DNA of 64,000 nt from Leptoclinus maculatus (lineage: Eukaryota; Chordata; Actinopteri; Perciformes; Stichaeidae), in the NCBI GenBank assembly GCA_032191485.1, contig JAVDOI010000006.1, forward strand, positions 28,051,085 to 28,115,084, in the 5' to 3' direction. The stretch's first letter is position 1. Each line of letters starts with the position of its first letter. Under the pieces are notes generated by a model, which did not search any database, was not told the origin of the DNA, and saw only the letters and a program-made list of their open reading frames with translations. A program made the translations under genes and the position numbers. Shown here piece by piece: positions 39,837 through 54,554 of the stretch.

Positions 39837-39867
39837 ATATTATTATTATTATTATTATTAATAATAA
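39837..39867. repeat. (TTA)n microsatellite
   Basis: About eight TTA units followed by AATAATAA. Confidence 0.85.
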
Positions 39868-40429
39868 AAGGTTTAACTTTGTATCAAACGAGTAGCCCTT
39901 CATACTCAGTACCCTATAGATCTGTTTCTAAAGGGTTGGTGAGCGCTGCGTTACAACATAACACATGGAAGATTTGAGTCAGACCTCAAATAGCATGTAC
40001 AGTATATATGAAAATTAAATTCTTCAAGTTTGAAATTGACCTTTTTTTGTCTCCTTTATGATATAATTCTATCTCAGCAAGATGTGCATTTTATCACATT
40101 TCATACTAAATCATATTTTGTAAGGTTTCATTTATAATTTAAATAATTTTCATAGTGTTTCTAGAAAGTGTATTATTAAACATTAATTTTGCAGGCTTAT
40201 ATGTTTGCACATTGAGAGACCCCACAGGTTGATGGAGATCTACTTCTATCAAGACGTCAAACGTCTCTGCAGATTAACACAGAGAAGTGTACGGCTCAGA
40301 GCAAACACATCTCCTCATCCCTCCCTCAGAGCTACCAGCCCTGTCTGACTGTCTCATTCGCTCCTTTTACCCATTTTAATTGTTTTTTTATCAAAGCACC
40401 TGTTGAATGAATTTAACGTAGCAATTAAA

Positions 40430-40625
40430 GAATTATTGTAGTCCGTTCTCCCATCCTTGTGATGAGAAGAGCTTATTTTCAGTGTTAACACACAATTATG
40501 GCTCATTTTGTGCATGAAAACATATGGCCATCAGATGTAGGAATGCAAACTTGTCTGGCTCGGCCTGCAGTGTAAACACAGATTAATCTATGTGTATTAG
40601 ATGTGCAATCATATTGGGTTACACT
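40430..40625. promoter_or_regulatory. Candidate conserved non-coding block
   Basis: Unique sequence with ACACAATTATGGCTC, CACAGATTAATC and ATTAGATGTGCAATC, immediately before a CA microsatellite. Enhancer candidate by texture only. Confidence 0.3.
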
Positions 40626-40755
40626 ATTGGGTGAACAGAGTCAGTAACCTTTGGGTCTATTGGACACCACAACAAAATCAAACAGTAATATGTAGTACTC
40701 TTTATTAGTAAAAAACAAACAAAAGAAGTATGAAATGATGCCGACAAGACAAATC

Positions 40756-40855
<100 letters not shown>

Positions 40856-40879
40856 TCACAGTCTATTCAAATATGCATC

Positions 40880-41175
40880 TCTTTGTCCAGCTAATTACAA
40901 GCAAATTAATTTGATCATCTGCCGCTGCAAAGCAGGGAGCCATTTTCCCCATCACGCTCCGGCTGCACTCACATCTTCTCTAGTGGCATTAGAGCCGTGT
41001 GTCTTTGTCAGGGAGGATCAGTTGATTTGGGGATGTCCGGTGCCACGGCTAATCCTTTTGACCTGACCCGGCCCTGCTGGGAAACGGCCTCTCCTCCTTC
41101 ACTTCAGGCCACCGTGTGAGTGATGAAGCACTCTGCTCGCTCACACAATTAAAAGACCCCCTCAAACTAAATGAA
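40880..41175. promoter_or_regulatory. Candidate conserved non-coding block
   Basis: Balanced, repeat-free sequence: ATTACAAGCAAATTAATTTG, GGCATTAGAGCCGTG, CGGCTAATCCTTTTGACC, CAATTAAAAGACC. Several TAAT cores and a Sox/TCF-like CCTTTTGA. Inference only. Confidence 0.3.
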
Positions 41176-41822
41176 ACTCCATACGATGCTACGAGATGAG
41201 CATTCACTGTAAACAAATGAAATAACAGCAACAACATGCTTAAATAATGCTGATAATACTAAGACTGTAGAAAGTGACTAAAGTCAGACAACCTATTTGA
41301 AGGAGAATTAAAGCAGCGGTTGTGAGGTTTAACAGAAGTGTAGATTTGAGCTGGATAGATTTAGCATCTTTTACCTCACTGGTTCTCTCTCTATCTCTTA
41401 ATAAATGTACTATATCTGGATTGTGATTGGCAGTTTGTTACAAAGCTTTTTAAGTTGTTTTGTCAGGGATTTAACATTTCTGTTGGACAGATCTCAGGAT
41501 CACTGATGTTGGGTTTAGTTGAGCCAGGCTAAGCCAACAAGAGGCTGACTGAGATGAACTCGCTTAGTGATGAATGAGTTGTGGAAACATTCACTTGCAG
41601 GGCAACACATCACAATGTTTTTTGTCATTTCATCATAAAAACATCATGAATTATGACCAATACCCAGAGAACAAAGGGATGTCTGTTCATTTTGATCTGC
41701 AATACACAAAGCTATTCAATTTACAGTTATGTAAAAAAGCTGTAAAAGCTGTCGCCACCATTGAGAATCTGGAGCTAGTGTTTGTTTTTATACATTTTAA
41801 ATGAACTTTAGATCCATGGACT

Positions 41823-42060
41823 CAGGTCAGCCGGCACCGTCCAGAACAAACTGCCCCAAGATCTTAGATATGCACCAAATGTCGCAATTTTTAAATCCAG
41901 ATTGAAAACATTTCTCTTTTCATGTGCCTATTATTTTCTTACATATTGCTTAACTTGATATTATTCTGTTTAGTTACTGTTTTATGCCCTTTGTACTATC
42001 TTTTAATCATATCTAATACATGGATGTTCCTTTTTGTTCTAATAAAAATGTATCTGTCAA
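41823..42060 (+). mobile_element. LINE 3' end fragment
   Basis: Translates in one frame as LPQDLRYAPNVAIFKSRLK, then TFLF and a stop. This is the typical C-terminus of fish LINE reverse-transcriptase proteins (a 'W-LP-lR-ap-l--FK--LKT-L' ending), followed by a short AT-rich 3' UTR. 5'-truncated, as usual for LINE copies. Confidence 0.7.
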
Positions 42061-43213
42061 GCTGACAGCGTTACCATGCAGCCCACACTAACGGCACTTA
42101 CTGAAGGAATATTATCATATTTTTGTAAAAACGAAAAAGTGAAACCACAGATGCATACAGAAGGGCTACAATGTGTGTTTGAAGTATATATCCAGGATGT
42201 TAAACTGGTTGAGCAGTGAAAACAGATCAAAACGATAAAGACAGAAGCTAAAGCTACAGATCACAGTGTAAAAGTGAACCACCACATCACCTGGAGACCC
42301 AGACAGAAGACAATGACATGAAGGAACAGCAGTGTTCCTGTAACACTGAGTACGTCTTTATTCAATCATTAAAAAGCTAAAGCAGCATGTGTATACATTC
42401 AGTATGCCTTCAGTAGCTAGCTTAGCATAGAAGTGCTAATGCTAGTTAATGATGTGCTAACGTACTCTGCTAACGTTAGCTCCACAGGTTGTTAGGTAAA
42501 CGTAACATTTAGAAACGTATATCTCCTTCAACCTCTCTGGGTAACGAGTATCACTACTACTCAACGTTTAACCTGAAACAAGATGAGAGTCTATGGAGCA
42601 GAGTCTGATAGTTGTAGGACCCTGGTCAGAGTTGAGAGCCTCCCACCGCCAACACTCCTGGACATTGAGGCTTGTAGTTCGGTTCCACTGTCAAATCATC
42701 GAGTGTTTGAGGGCTCTCTCACAGACATCTTGAGCCCTTTATCCACACTTTCCGTAGGTCGGCATTGCTGCAGTCTTTGCCGAAGAGAATTACCAACAAT
42801 TCATAGAGTTATGATGTTAAACAGCAGGGGGAAGCCTCGAGGCGTTAAAAAAAGGAAACAATGATGAGGGCACGTGTTAAGACTGGCACATTCAATGTAA
42901 ACAGAAACATTAAGGATTTAACTTAAACACATGGAATTTATTTCAACAACTGCTTATTTTCATTTTGCTTATTGAATCTGTTTTAACAAAAATGTGTAAA
43001 TAGATTAATTAACAATTACCTCTCATCTTGTAAGGCAAGAGCCTAGAAGACGTTCAAATCAGACACTGAACAAAGTAAAATAAAAACCCACAATTGTATA
43101 TAATAAGTTTTGGTATCATCAAGGTAACGTAAGTTGCCGCAAAGTGCTGTCCCATTCATATTTATCAGGCGACAACCTCCACTTCTGAAAAGTGAAGCCG
43201 ATGTGATAGTAGC
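42061..43213. other. Intergenic, no confident feature
   Basis: The open frame 42583-42864 (93 codons, with CCSLCRREL) has no domain I recognise and no splice context. It may belong to an old repeat. GCTAGC/GCTAAC-rich text around 42410-42480 is repeat-like. Confidence 0.4.
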
Positions 43214-43272
43214 TCCACAGACGCCCAGTATCTCGTCTAGAACAGAGAGACAACATACACCTTAATGTTACG
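43214..43272 (-). repeat. Duplicated start of C3orf14 last exon with its acceptor
   Basis: 59 bp identical or nearly so to 51152-51210, where the functional exon 4 lies. It includes the acceptor CTGTTCTAG and the first codons TRYWASVE (minus strand, from 43236 down), after which the sequences diverge; here the frame continues about 17 more codons to a stop. The duplication continues beyond the transposon at 45125. Confidence 0.85.
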
Positions 43273-43727
43273 CAGTGGTGGGCCGTCAGGGCCTGCAAAG
43301 CCTTCTCTGCTGGCCTAAACAGAATCACAAAGTTATAGCTATTTTATAATTTAATAATGTTTCTTAAATACACTACATGTATTATAATTATTTTTCCCAT
43401 TATCTTATTTTCTCATTGCACAGCTACTGTCTTCCTCAGTTGCTCTGCTTCCAGTGCAGCTTGTTTTAAGTAGAGCTTTTATCCAATCAGATTTCACCTC
43501 TGTGTCTCTAGGTAGAAGAGAGGCCCGAGGCCTGCAGACTCACAAGTGAATCCATGTGCAGTTTAAGTGAATGGGGACGATATTGTTGATTGTCATAGTG
43601 TTCAACCAATCAGATCTTTAGTTTGACATGTTGGGCGTATTCTTTGACGTGTCAGAGCCTGCTAGCTGGCCTAGCCATACGTGATTGGTCAGTGGGCTAG
43701 CCTGACATGTTGGGCGGTGACAATCCC

Positions 43728-43941
43728 AATATCTGCTGCCTCTGTCGAGCGGACATTTTCAGCCTCAAACGCATTAAAACGTATTCAAGAAATACAACTG
43801 GGGAGGCTCGACTGTCTTCACTGGCGTCCATGAATCCAGAAGGACTTCTTACTGGAACTAAAACACACCGATGTACTGAACAACCGTGAGATTAAACTCT
43901 TTGTTAACAAAGAAAGGAGGATGGACTTTGTCTTTAAATAG
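43728..43941 (+). pseudogene. hAT transposase C-terminal (dimerisation) remnant
   Basis: Three frame blocks in succession: ISAASVERTFSA, then SLKRIKTYSRNTTG with RLSSLASM, then LELKHTDVLNNREIK ending ERRMDFVFK and a stop. The S-A-S-V-E-R-F-S...LK-IKT-RN...RL-SL pattern is the hAT C-terminal dimerisation domain. Two frameshifts make it inactive. Confidence 0.8.
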
Positions 43942-44222
43942 TGAACAGCAGCTCTGGTAAGTTAACTGCTCTTGTTTTTACATCTGCAGTAGCTTTAATA
44001 TGCTTGTTTATATATTATTATTTGTACAACTTGTTCTTATGAAGATGGATTTTTGTTTGGTTTTATATGTGATAGGAACCATTGTTACGTCCTATGTTGC
44101 TCTGGGGACATATTTAGTCGGTGCCAGTGTTGCCAACTTGCCGACTTTCTCGCTAAATCTGGCGACTTTCCAAACCCTCATGGTCAACCCCTTTTTGTCA
44201 AAAGCTACTAGCGACACATCTA

Positions 44223-44837
44223 GAGACTTGTTCTGGTGTCTTGTTGGAGACTTGTTCTGGTGTTGTTGGAGACTTGTTCTGGTGTTGTTGGAGACTTGTT
44301 CTGGTGTCTTGTTGGAGACTTGTTCTGGTGTTGTTGGAGACTTGTTCTGGTGATGTTGGAGACTTGTTCTGGTGTTGTTGGAGACTTGTTCTGGTGTTGT
44401 TGGAGACTTGTTCTGGTGTTGTTGGAGACTTGTTCTGGTGTCTTGTTGGAGACTTGTTCTGGTGTTGTTGGAGACTTGTTCTGGTGTTGTTGGAGACTTG
44501 TTCTGGTGTTGTTGGAGACTTGTTCTGGTGTTGTTGGAGACTTGTTCTGGTCTTGTTGGAGACTTGTTCTGGTCTTGTTGGAGACTTGTTCTGGTGTTGT
44601 TGGAGACTTGTTCTGGTGTTGTTGGAGACTTGTTCTGGTGTTGTTGGAGACTTGTTCTGGTGTTGTTGGAGACTTGTTCTGGTGTTGTTAGAGACTTGTT
44701 CTGGTGTTGTTAGAGACTTGTTCTGGTGTTGTTGGAGACTTGTTCTGGTGTTGTTGGAGACTTGTTCTGGTGTTGTTGGAGACTTGTTCTGGTGTTGTTG
44801 GAGACTTGTTCTGGTGTTGTTGGAGACTTGTCTGGTG
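44223..44837. repeat. 22-bp minisatellite, about 28 copies
   Basis: Unit GAGACTTGTTCTGGTGTTGTTG, with occasional 4-bp variants (GTCTTGTTG, GATGTTG). Because 22 is not divisible by three, every strand and phase yields long artificial frames (CWRLVLVLLETCSGVVGDLF-type). Located just upstream of the hAT 3' terminus. Confidence 0.97.
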
Positions 44838-45124
44838 TTTTGACTCGATGACGTTAAAACACGTACGTTCTACAGTTACTGTGGTAACGAGCAGCGGGTG
44901 CTGCCGTGAGCCCCTCCTCCGCCCCAAAGCACTCACAGTTCCTCTCACAGAAGAGGAGACGCTGCAGTCAGAGCAGAGGAGACGCACTCTCAGCGTATTC
45001 TCTACAGTTAGTGTATTTATAGGTGTTTGCTTCATTTTTACACAAAACAAATAATAACTGTAGCTGTGTTTCAGCTGCAGGACAGCAGTGAAGGCCCAGG
45101 TATACAATGCACGGCCCACCACTG

Positions 45125-45725
45125 ATGTTACGTCACAAACCTCTTAGTCATCAAACTGACTCCATTATGAAAGTTCAACCCGTTGTCATTCCCAACTTGT
45201 CATATAGACACCTAGTCAGAATCAGGACCTCCGGGTCTGAAGTCAAAGCTTCATGTGTTAAAGCTGCATTCTCTCTAGTGTCCACCAGGGGGCGACTCCT
45301 CTGGTTCTATAGAAGTCTATAGAAAATGACTCTACTTCTCTCTTGATTTATTACCTCAGTAAACATTGTAAACATGAGTTTATGGTCTCAATCTCTAGTT
45401 TCAAGTCTTCTTCAATACAGCATGATGTTCATTTAGTACATGATGGTCCATTTAGAGTCAAACAGACCATAAAGCAGGGGATGCTTTAGGGCGGTTTGAG
45501 AGCTTTCTGTGTTTTCATCTCATAACTTTAAACCTTTCACAGTGTGTTTTCAGTTCATGAAAGGTAATAGTACTTAGCTCCACCCTCTGATGTCACTCTG
45601 GTTACAAAAACCAAGATGGGGACGACCAAAACGCCAAACTCAAGGCTTCAAAACTATAGTCGAGGTGACTACGTCCACTTCTTACATACAGTCTATGATA
45701 TTTATCCCATTTGAGGCCCTTGCAG
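45125..45725. repeat. Teleost interspersed repeat (CAGGGGGCGACTCCTCTGG family)
   Basis: About 600 bp including CACCAGGGGGCGACTCCTCTGG, TGATTTATTACCTCAGTAAAC, GTCTTCTTCAATACAGCATG and ACCATAAAGCAGGGGATGC. I recognise this as a very abundant percomorph repeat. A shorter copy of its first part lies at 51203-51383 in C3orf14 intron 3. Confidence 0.6.
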
Positions 45726-45894
45726 CCTCTCACACTCAACCATTTACCAAGTGACGTGAGTTGAATCCCAGAGGGTTCAGGGTTCACGGCCTGAGGGGAC
45801 GTTGGGATTGGGACCATGTCTCTATAAAAGCACACTACTTCCTGAATCTACCCTGATGTGTGTGATGTAGTAGACCAGGTGTGATAAGAAGTCC

Positions 45895-46255
45895 CTCTCT
45901 GCCATAAAAGCTAAAGATGTTTTTAACGTGGCACTGCAGCAGTCAAAACCCAATCAGATGAGTGTTACCCGTGTGCTTTTTCTCAAGTAAGAAACCAACT
46001 GAAGTGTTTGCTTTGACTAGTATGTGTGATAGTAAACTGATTAGAGCGTGATAAAGGCCTTCATTAAGAATCAAACACAAGGCGCCGGTGCCATGTGGGA
46101 ATCCATGCCAAGGCACAATCGATATCAACAAAAGGCGCAAGAACACAAACACAAAATTTGTACGTCTCCTTTCAGCAGCCCACTTAATCCGCCAGTCGAT
46201 ATGAATAGCACCGCACACTCTGACTCGATACAGCGACTGAAGTGGAATTCAGCAA
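45895..46255. promoter_or_regulatory. Candidate conserved non-coding block
   Basis: Unique sequence between repeats: AAACCCAATCAGATGAG, GTAAACTGATTAGAGC, GGCCTTCATTAAGAATC. It ends in a C homopolymer at 46262-46276. Inference only. Confidence 0.3.
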
Positions 46256-46534
46256 GCGCAACCCCCCCCCCCCCCCACCCCCCACCGTGATTCTCTAAGA
46301 GAAAAAGAAAAAATGCAGCTCAAGTATATTCAAGTCCAGCCGGGGAAGAATTCTCACATTAGCTCCAGAAAGCTGGTTCTGTTTGAGTGCAGGTCATTTC
46401 AAAAATAAAAAATAAAAAAATCTTTTGGTGTCAGAAGGGGCTACGGGAGAGCCGAGAGGTTTGTGATTACAGTGTTAAAGAGGAAATGTTACACTTGTGT
46501 CGGTGCAGTCCACGGGGAGCCGAGCCAGGCTACC

Positions 46535-46606
46535 TTAACCTTTTCCTACCGAGAGGGTCCCTTAAGGGTCCCTTAAGGGAAGCTCCTATATGGTTTGATA
46601 AAAATA

Positions 46607-46640
<34 letters not shown>

Positions 46641-47545
46641 ATGTTGCATACCACGTGAAACTTCAGAACCTCGGTTAAAAGACTATTGATGCCATTTGTA
46701 CATGCTCCAAACACAACTCACTCAAAGCCTATTATAATTACTACAGTACCATATTCATATTTCGCCAGGAGTGTGCACACCCACATATCCGGACCTAGCA
46801 ATCGAAGCTCGATGCTAACAAAGAAACCGAGATTGCAGTAAACATGCCAACAGCACACAGATGAGGGACATATCTGTAACATCTCTCTAAGTCATACTAT
46901 CACTGAGATATGAGCAAACAGACACCAGCAACACAAATCACATTATCGTTTTTTTATGTCTGGTTGAATTTTCAAAATAAAATAAAAAAATATATAAAAA
47001 AATGCCCAAAACTGCTGTATTAGGATGTATTGAACACCATTAGTAATATACAAGTGAAATATGTAGTTTGGTACATGAGAAAATTCAAATGGCACACATG
47101 GCACACATGGCACACATGGTGCCCAAATGCACATTTTGGAAACCTCGCCTAAACTCTCTGTACTAAAACCTCTAATTTTGTTCTGCTTCACTTTATCAAA
47201 GTCAAACTTTGCAGAGAGTGCACTGCTGACATGTTGTGCTATGATTTGGGAGAGGTGTTAGAAGTGTCAGCTGCCATTATTTCAAAGAAATTATGTCAAA
47301 AAGTGCTTTGTCTTCAGGCGAACTTGACACTTTTCAATTTGAGCTGTGTGCCATCTTCCTTTCCTCTTAACCAGTAACATATACACAATATTTACACAAT
47401 TCATACGAGCAACCCCTTCTTAGTGTTATTACTCCATTGAAATTATTCAAATAGACCATGTAGTTAGAGAGTAAGGCCCCTTTGAGTATGGGTATAGTAT
47501 TTTCGAGCAGAAGCCTAAAAATAGGGCTAGGTAGGAAAAGGTTAA
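46535..47545. mobile_element. piggyBac-like non-autonomous element, copy A
   Basis: TTAA at 46535-46538 and 47542-47545 brackets a 12-bp perfect inverted repeat, CCTTTTCCTACC / GGTAGGAAAAGG. TTAA target duplication with a CCYTTT-type end is characteristic of piggyBac elements. No transposase frame. Inside are an A homopolymer (about 46610-46638), the duplicated GGGTCCCTTAAG near the left end, and a GGCACACAT x4 repeat (47090-47120). Right-hand sequence matches the inverted copy B at 62720-64000. Confidence 0.8.
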
Positions 47546-47619
47546 GGCCAGTGTTGCTTCCTCTTAGTGTACAACATGAAGCCTTCTACTTAATGTGAGG
47601 CAACATGACAACCATGGAG

Positions 47620-48745
47620 GCCTCTGTGACGGAGGAGACAAAGAGCTGGCAGCCCGGGCTCCTAAGTAGAGGTGACATCCCCCGATCAAAGGACAGACTC
47701 TGGACTCACAGGCTCACACAGGGTCAGAGGGAAGCCTCAGACAGCGCCACCAGGCACGGCGCTCAGCGGCCGCTCCGATCTCTGAAATCCCAGTGAGAGA
47801 AAATGATACTCTTCAACAATAAACTTCAACAGTCATTTGCAATTTAAATGGCATCGGCAGTTGATACAAATCTGTGATCTCTCCGTGCTCGAGATCCAAA
47901 CAAATGCAACCGACCCAAAGTGTGAAATAATGGGCTGCAAAAAACGCAGCACGCCAAAATATTTTCCCTCCTCCATTCTTTCCCTCCCCTTCACTTGCCC
48001 CTGCTACACCCGCAGCATATCACTGAATGAAATGCAGCGTGCAATTACCCATTATCCAATCAACTGGAGTCCACACTTAACCATTTGCGCGGCTCTGGGC
48101 TCAGCCAATTATCTGTCAGGGCTCTCAGTGGGCTCTCAATAGCCGAACCATGTTGCATAATCGCATGGCTCCGGATCCATGCCACCAGGGACGGAGGAGG
48201 GCTGGAGGAGAGCCGGGCAGCCGTCTGAGGGGGTCAACGTTGTTGGCTGGCAGGATGAAACGAGGTCTGGTCACTGACAACAGGGGCGACTGGGCTCCAG
48301 CAGCCCCGGGGGCCTCGGCCATTAGAATACATAATGCAGAGCTAGTCATTTGGAAGGGCTCCAGATCGTGCTCTTCAAAACCCTTTTAGATAATTCGCTA
48401 CATGGCGTCTTCATCACCCCTCTCGCCCCCTCACCCTCCCACCATCCGATCCTGTCACCCATGATCGGACACACAGCTTTAATACCTCCCCCACCCCTAT
48501 AGCTTCCTTGAATCCTGGCCTTGACCTCACAGCACTGTCCTGCCCCTTCACTAAACCAGCACCCCACCACCCAGACTAGTCTCTGGCTAGTTGACCCCCG
48601 AGGGCCTGCAGCACTGGGGCCCCAGCTGAGGAGCCAGGGCAGCTGCCAACCACGGGCCACTTCAACCCCGGCTGTCCGGATGATTGCGTTTGTCAAGCCG
48701 CCACTCCGTGTCAGCCCAGCGCAGGTCTGATCACCGACAATTAGG
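47620..48745. promoter_or_regulatory. Candidate conserved non-coding region (several blocks)
   Basis: More than 1 kb of repeat-free, balanced-composition non-coding DNA with recurring TAAT/ATTA cores (GTGCAATTACCCATTATCC, CAGCCAATTATCTGTC, AATTTAAATGGCATCGG). The frames on both strands at 48125-48730 have no recognisable domain. Of all intergenic blocks this is the longest without repeats. Distal enhancers of fezf2 are a reasonable guess. Confidence 0.35.
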
Positions 48746-49124
48746 GGTTAAAGAGAGGGGGGGGGGGGTCCACCCAGTGAACCAGCAGGTGCCCCGTTTC
48801 TTTTGCATATGGTGAGATGTTCCTCTGTCGGTTCTGTACATCCACACACTACTTCACTCACATGTAGTGTGCGATGTGTTGGTGTGGCCCCTGTGACATC
48901 ATGCATGGAGGCTCATTTTACTGGAGATGTACCAGTGCCATACCTGATTGTGATCTTAGCAACGTAATATATATTTCAAGATATTCATATATTCAAGAAC
49001 TCATTAAAACTAAATCGACAATTTCTACAAAATAAGCCAAACTTCTTTAATGCATCACTGTTTGATTCCATCAGTACAACAGTGTCTTCATTTGAAATAA
49101 AGAGTCTCAGTGGAATCCTATTGT

Positions 49125-49156
49125 GATCACATGATCACATGATCACATGATCACAT
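49125..49156. repeat. (GATCACAT)4 tandem repeat
   Basis: Four perfect 8-bp units. Confidence 0.9.
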
Positions 49157-49893
49157 TGATCTGGTATAAAGAAATCACGCATTCAAAGCACAAAACTGAT
49201 ACCACTGCTTTAAACATCAGATAGATGATTTTGTCATTTTAGTTTTCCCATATCGTGGTGTACAACAACATCATAAATGATCATCATTCAGTCCACAGCG
49301 TCATCTTTTCTCATGGTAAGCTTTTCCTTTTCTTTCAGTGTGACACTGGCTCCCTCTAGTGGTCGTGACACCACACTGCAACCAACAGACAGAGATCACT
49401 CATCAACATCCTGCTTTCAATACAAATACCACGTTATACTGTCAGCAATGTATGTAGAGTCATGAACTTCACTGCAACATATGTTTCATTGAACAAACAG
49501 TGAAGAAAAATAAGAACTAAGATGAAATAAATGAACACAAAGAAGTGTTTCTGACCATGATTTTAGAATAAAGATCATTAGAAGCAACAGCAGCATGTTC
49601 TCTTTCAGACTGTAGGAGATCTCAAGTGATCATCGCTCCTCTTCAGGCATTGATTTGTAGATCAGTTGCTATGGCAACGACGGCGCATGTACATGGATTT
49701 CGATACATGTTTGTCTTTTTAAAGTGTTCATCACTAATGACATCTGACAGAACACGTTCATCAGCTTCTGAAGAGGAAGGGGGGGGTTGGATTCAGTGAG
49801 GAGGTCCACGGCCCACATCTTCACAGAGACCTGGATCCATCGTGGTCCAGGATCAAGCTGCACTTGAGGGGCGGACATCAGGACAGAGAGCAG

Positions 49894-50437
49894 GACTCTG
49901 GTGGACCAGAGGAGGTGGACTCTGTGGACCAGAGGAGGTGGACTCTGGTGGACCAGAGGAGGCGGACTCTGTGGACCAGAGGAGGTGGACTCTGTGGACC
50001 AGAGGAGGTGGACTCTGGTGGACCAGAGGAGGTGGACTCTGTGGACCAGAGGAGGCGGACTCTGGTGGACCAGAGGAGGCGGACTCTGTGGACCAGAGGA
50101 GGTGGACTCTGTGGACCAGAGGAGGTGGACTCTGTGGACCAGAGGAGGTGGACTCTGTGGACCAGAGGAGGTGGACTCTGTGGACCAGAGGAGGTGGACT
50201 CTGTGGACCAGAGGAGGTGGACTCTGGTGGACCAGAGGAGGCGGACTCTGGTGGACCAGAGGAGGTGGACTCTGTGGACCAGAGGAGGTGGACTCTGTGG
50301 ACCAGAGGAGGTGGACTCTGTGGACCAGAGGAGGTGGACTCTGTGGACCAGAGGAGGTGGACTCTGTGGACCAGAGGAGGTGGACTCTGTGGACCAGAGG
50401 AGGTGGACTCTGTGGACCAGAGGAGGTGGACTCTGTG
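49894..50437. repeat. 23/24-bp minisatellite, about 23 copies
   Basis: Unit GACTCTGTGGACCAGAGGAG plus GTG, with a GG variant making 24 bp and a GCG variant. The very long frames on both strands (VDQRRWTL..., GPEEVDS..., SPPPLVH...) come entirely from it. It lies just downstream of the C3orf14 3' end. Confidence 0.97.
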
Positions 50438-50988
50438 TTCACATCATGATACTTGGTGCTCAAACACAGTCACAGTTGATGGACAATGTTTTCCTCATCT
50501 TTAATATTTAATGTGAAGATGTGGGCCATATTATCTGACCAGAGAATCGTTTTCGTTGCTGCTTTTCATTCATTAAGGCACAAATTCAAACAAATGCACT
50601 ACAGGAATGTACGACTGTTTTACTTGAGTTCGTCATGTGTTTGTTGGCTTACAAATGAAGTAGTTGTGCATCCCTGTGTTGCAAAATGACAATAAATGAT
50701 CCCTGAATCTTGAATATTGAATATAAGTGTCTGTAGTGGACTGGTGCATGTCCCTCTGACAGCCGTCTCTTTCAGGGGACACACTGGAGCTGGCAGAGAC
50801 GTCAGCCTGCAGTAGAGTTCAAACACACTCTTTCTCCCTCTCGCTCTCTTTTCTAAATGTTTGCATCACTGAAACAATTTCCATTGCACAGAGAAACCAA
50901 AGCCTACCCTGATGGTAGGATGCTGATGAAGGAGGGTCTGAAAGTGGTTTGAGAATCTCTCTTTCTGGCTGCAGGGACTTGTTCAGCA

Positions 50989-54554
<3,566 letters not shown>

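Larger units (their letters stand above)
39115..39948 (+). mobile_element. hAT-type element, internally deleted
   Basis: Starts CAGAGGTAGCCCACGC and ends GGGTTGGTGAGCGCTG, weakly inverted. It is flanked by CGTTAGAA (39107-39114) and CGTTACAA (39949-39956), an 8-bp duplication with one mismatch. Inside is a short transposase relic (39470-39553) and a C homopolymer. The rest is AT-rich non-coding sequence with a (TTA)n run. Confidence 0.65.
43273..45124 (+). mobile_element. hAT element (CAGTGGTGGGCCGTC family) with exact 8-bp target duplication
   Basis: The ends are CAGTGGTGGGCCGTCAGG and GCACGGCCCACCACTG. The flanking ATGTTACG occurs at 43265-43272 and 45125-45132. The paralogous sequence at 51203-51218 keeps a single ATGTTACG followed by TCACAAAC, an intact empty site, so insertion of exactly this 1852-bp unit can be read directly. 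It carries a frameshifted transposase C-terminus and a 22-bp minisatellite. Relatives: a 3' end at 20415-20609 and a short copy at 61177-61924. Confidence 0.93.

Noticed and set aside
42583..42864. 93-codon frame with a CCSLCRREL segment, considered as a small gene
   Set aside because: No recognisable domain, no conserved neighbour, and it lies among repeat-like sequence; not enough to support a gene.
44236..44843. 200-codon frame of Cys/Trp/Leu/Val repeats
   Set aside because: All three phases are open because a 22-bp unit without stops is repeated 28 times inside a transposon; no start context, domain or splice signal.
49669..50511. Long Pro/Ser-rich and Gly/Asp-rich frames on both strands (up to 264 codons)
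   Set aside because: They coincide exactly with a 23/24-bp minisatellite and change phase with it.
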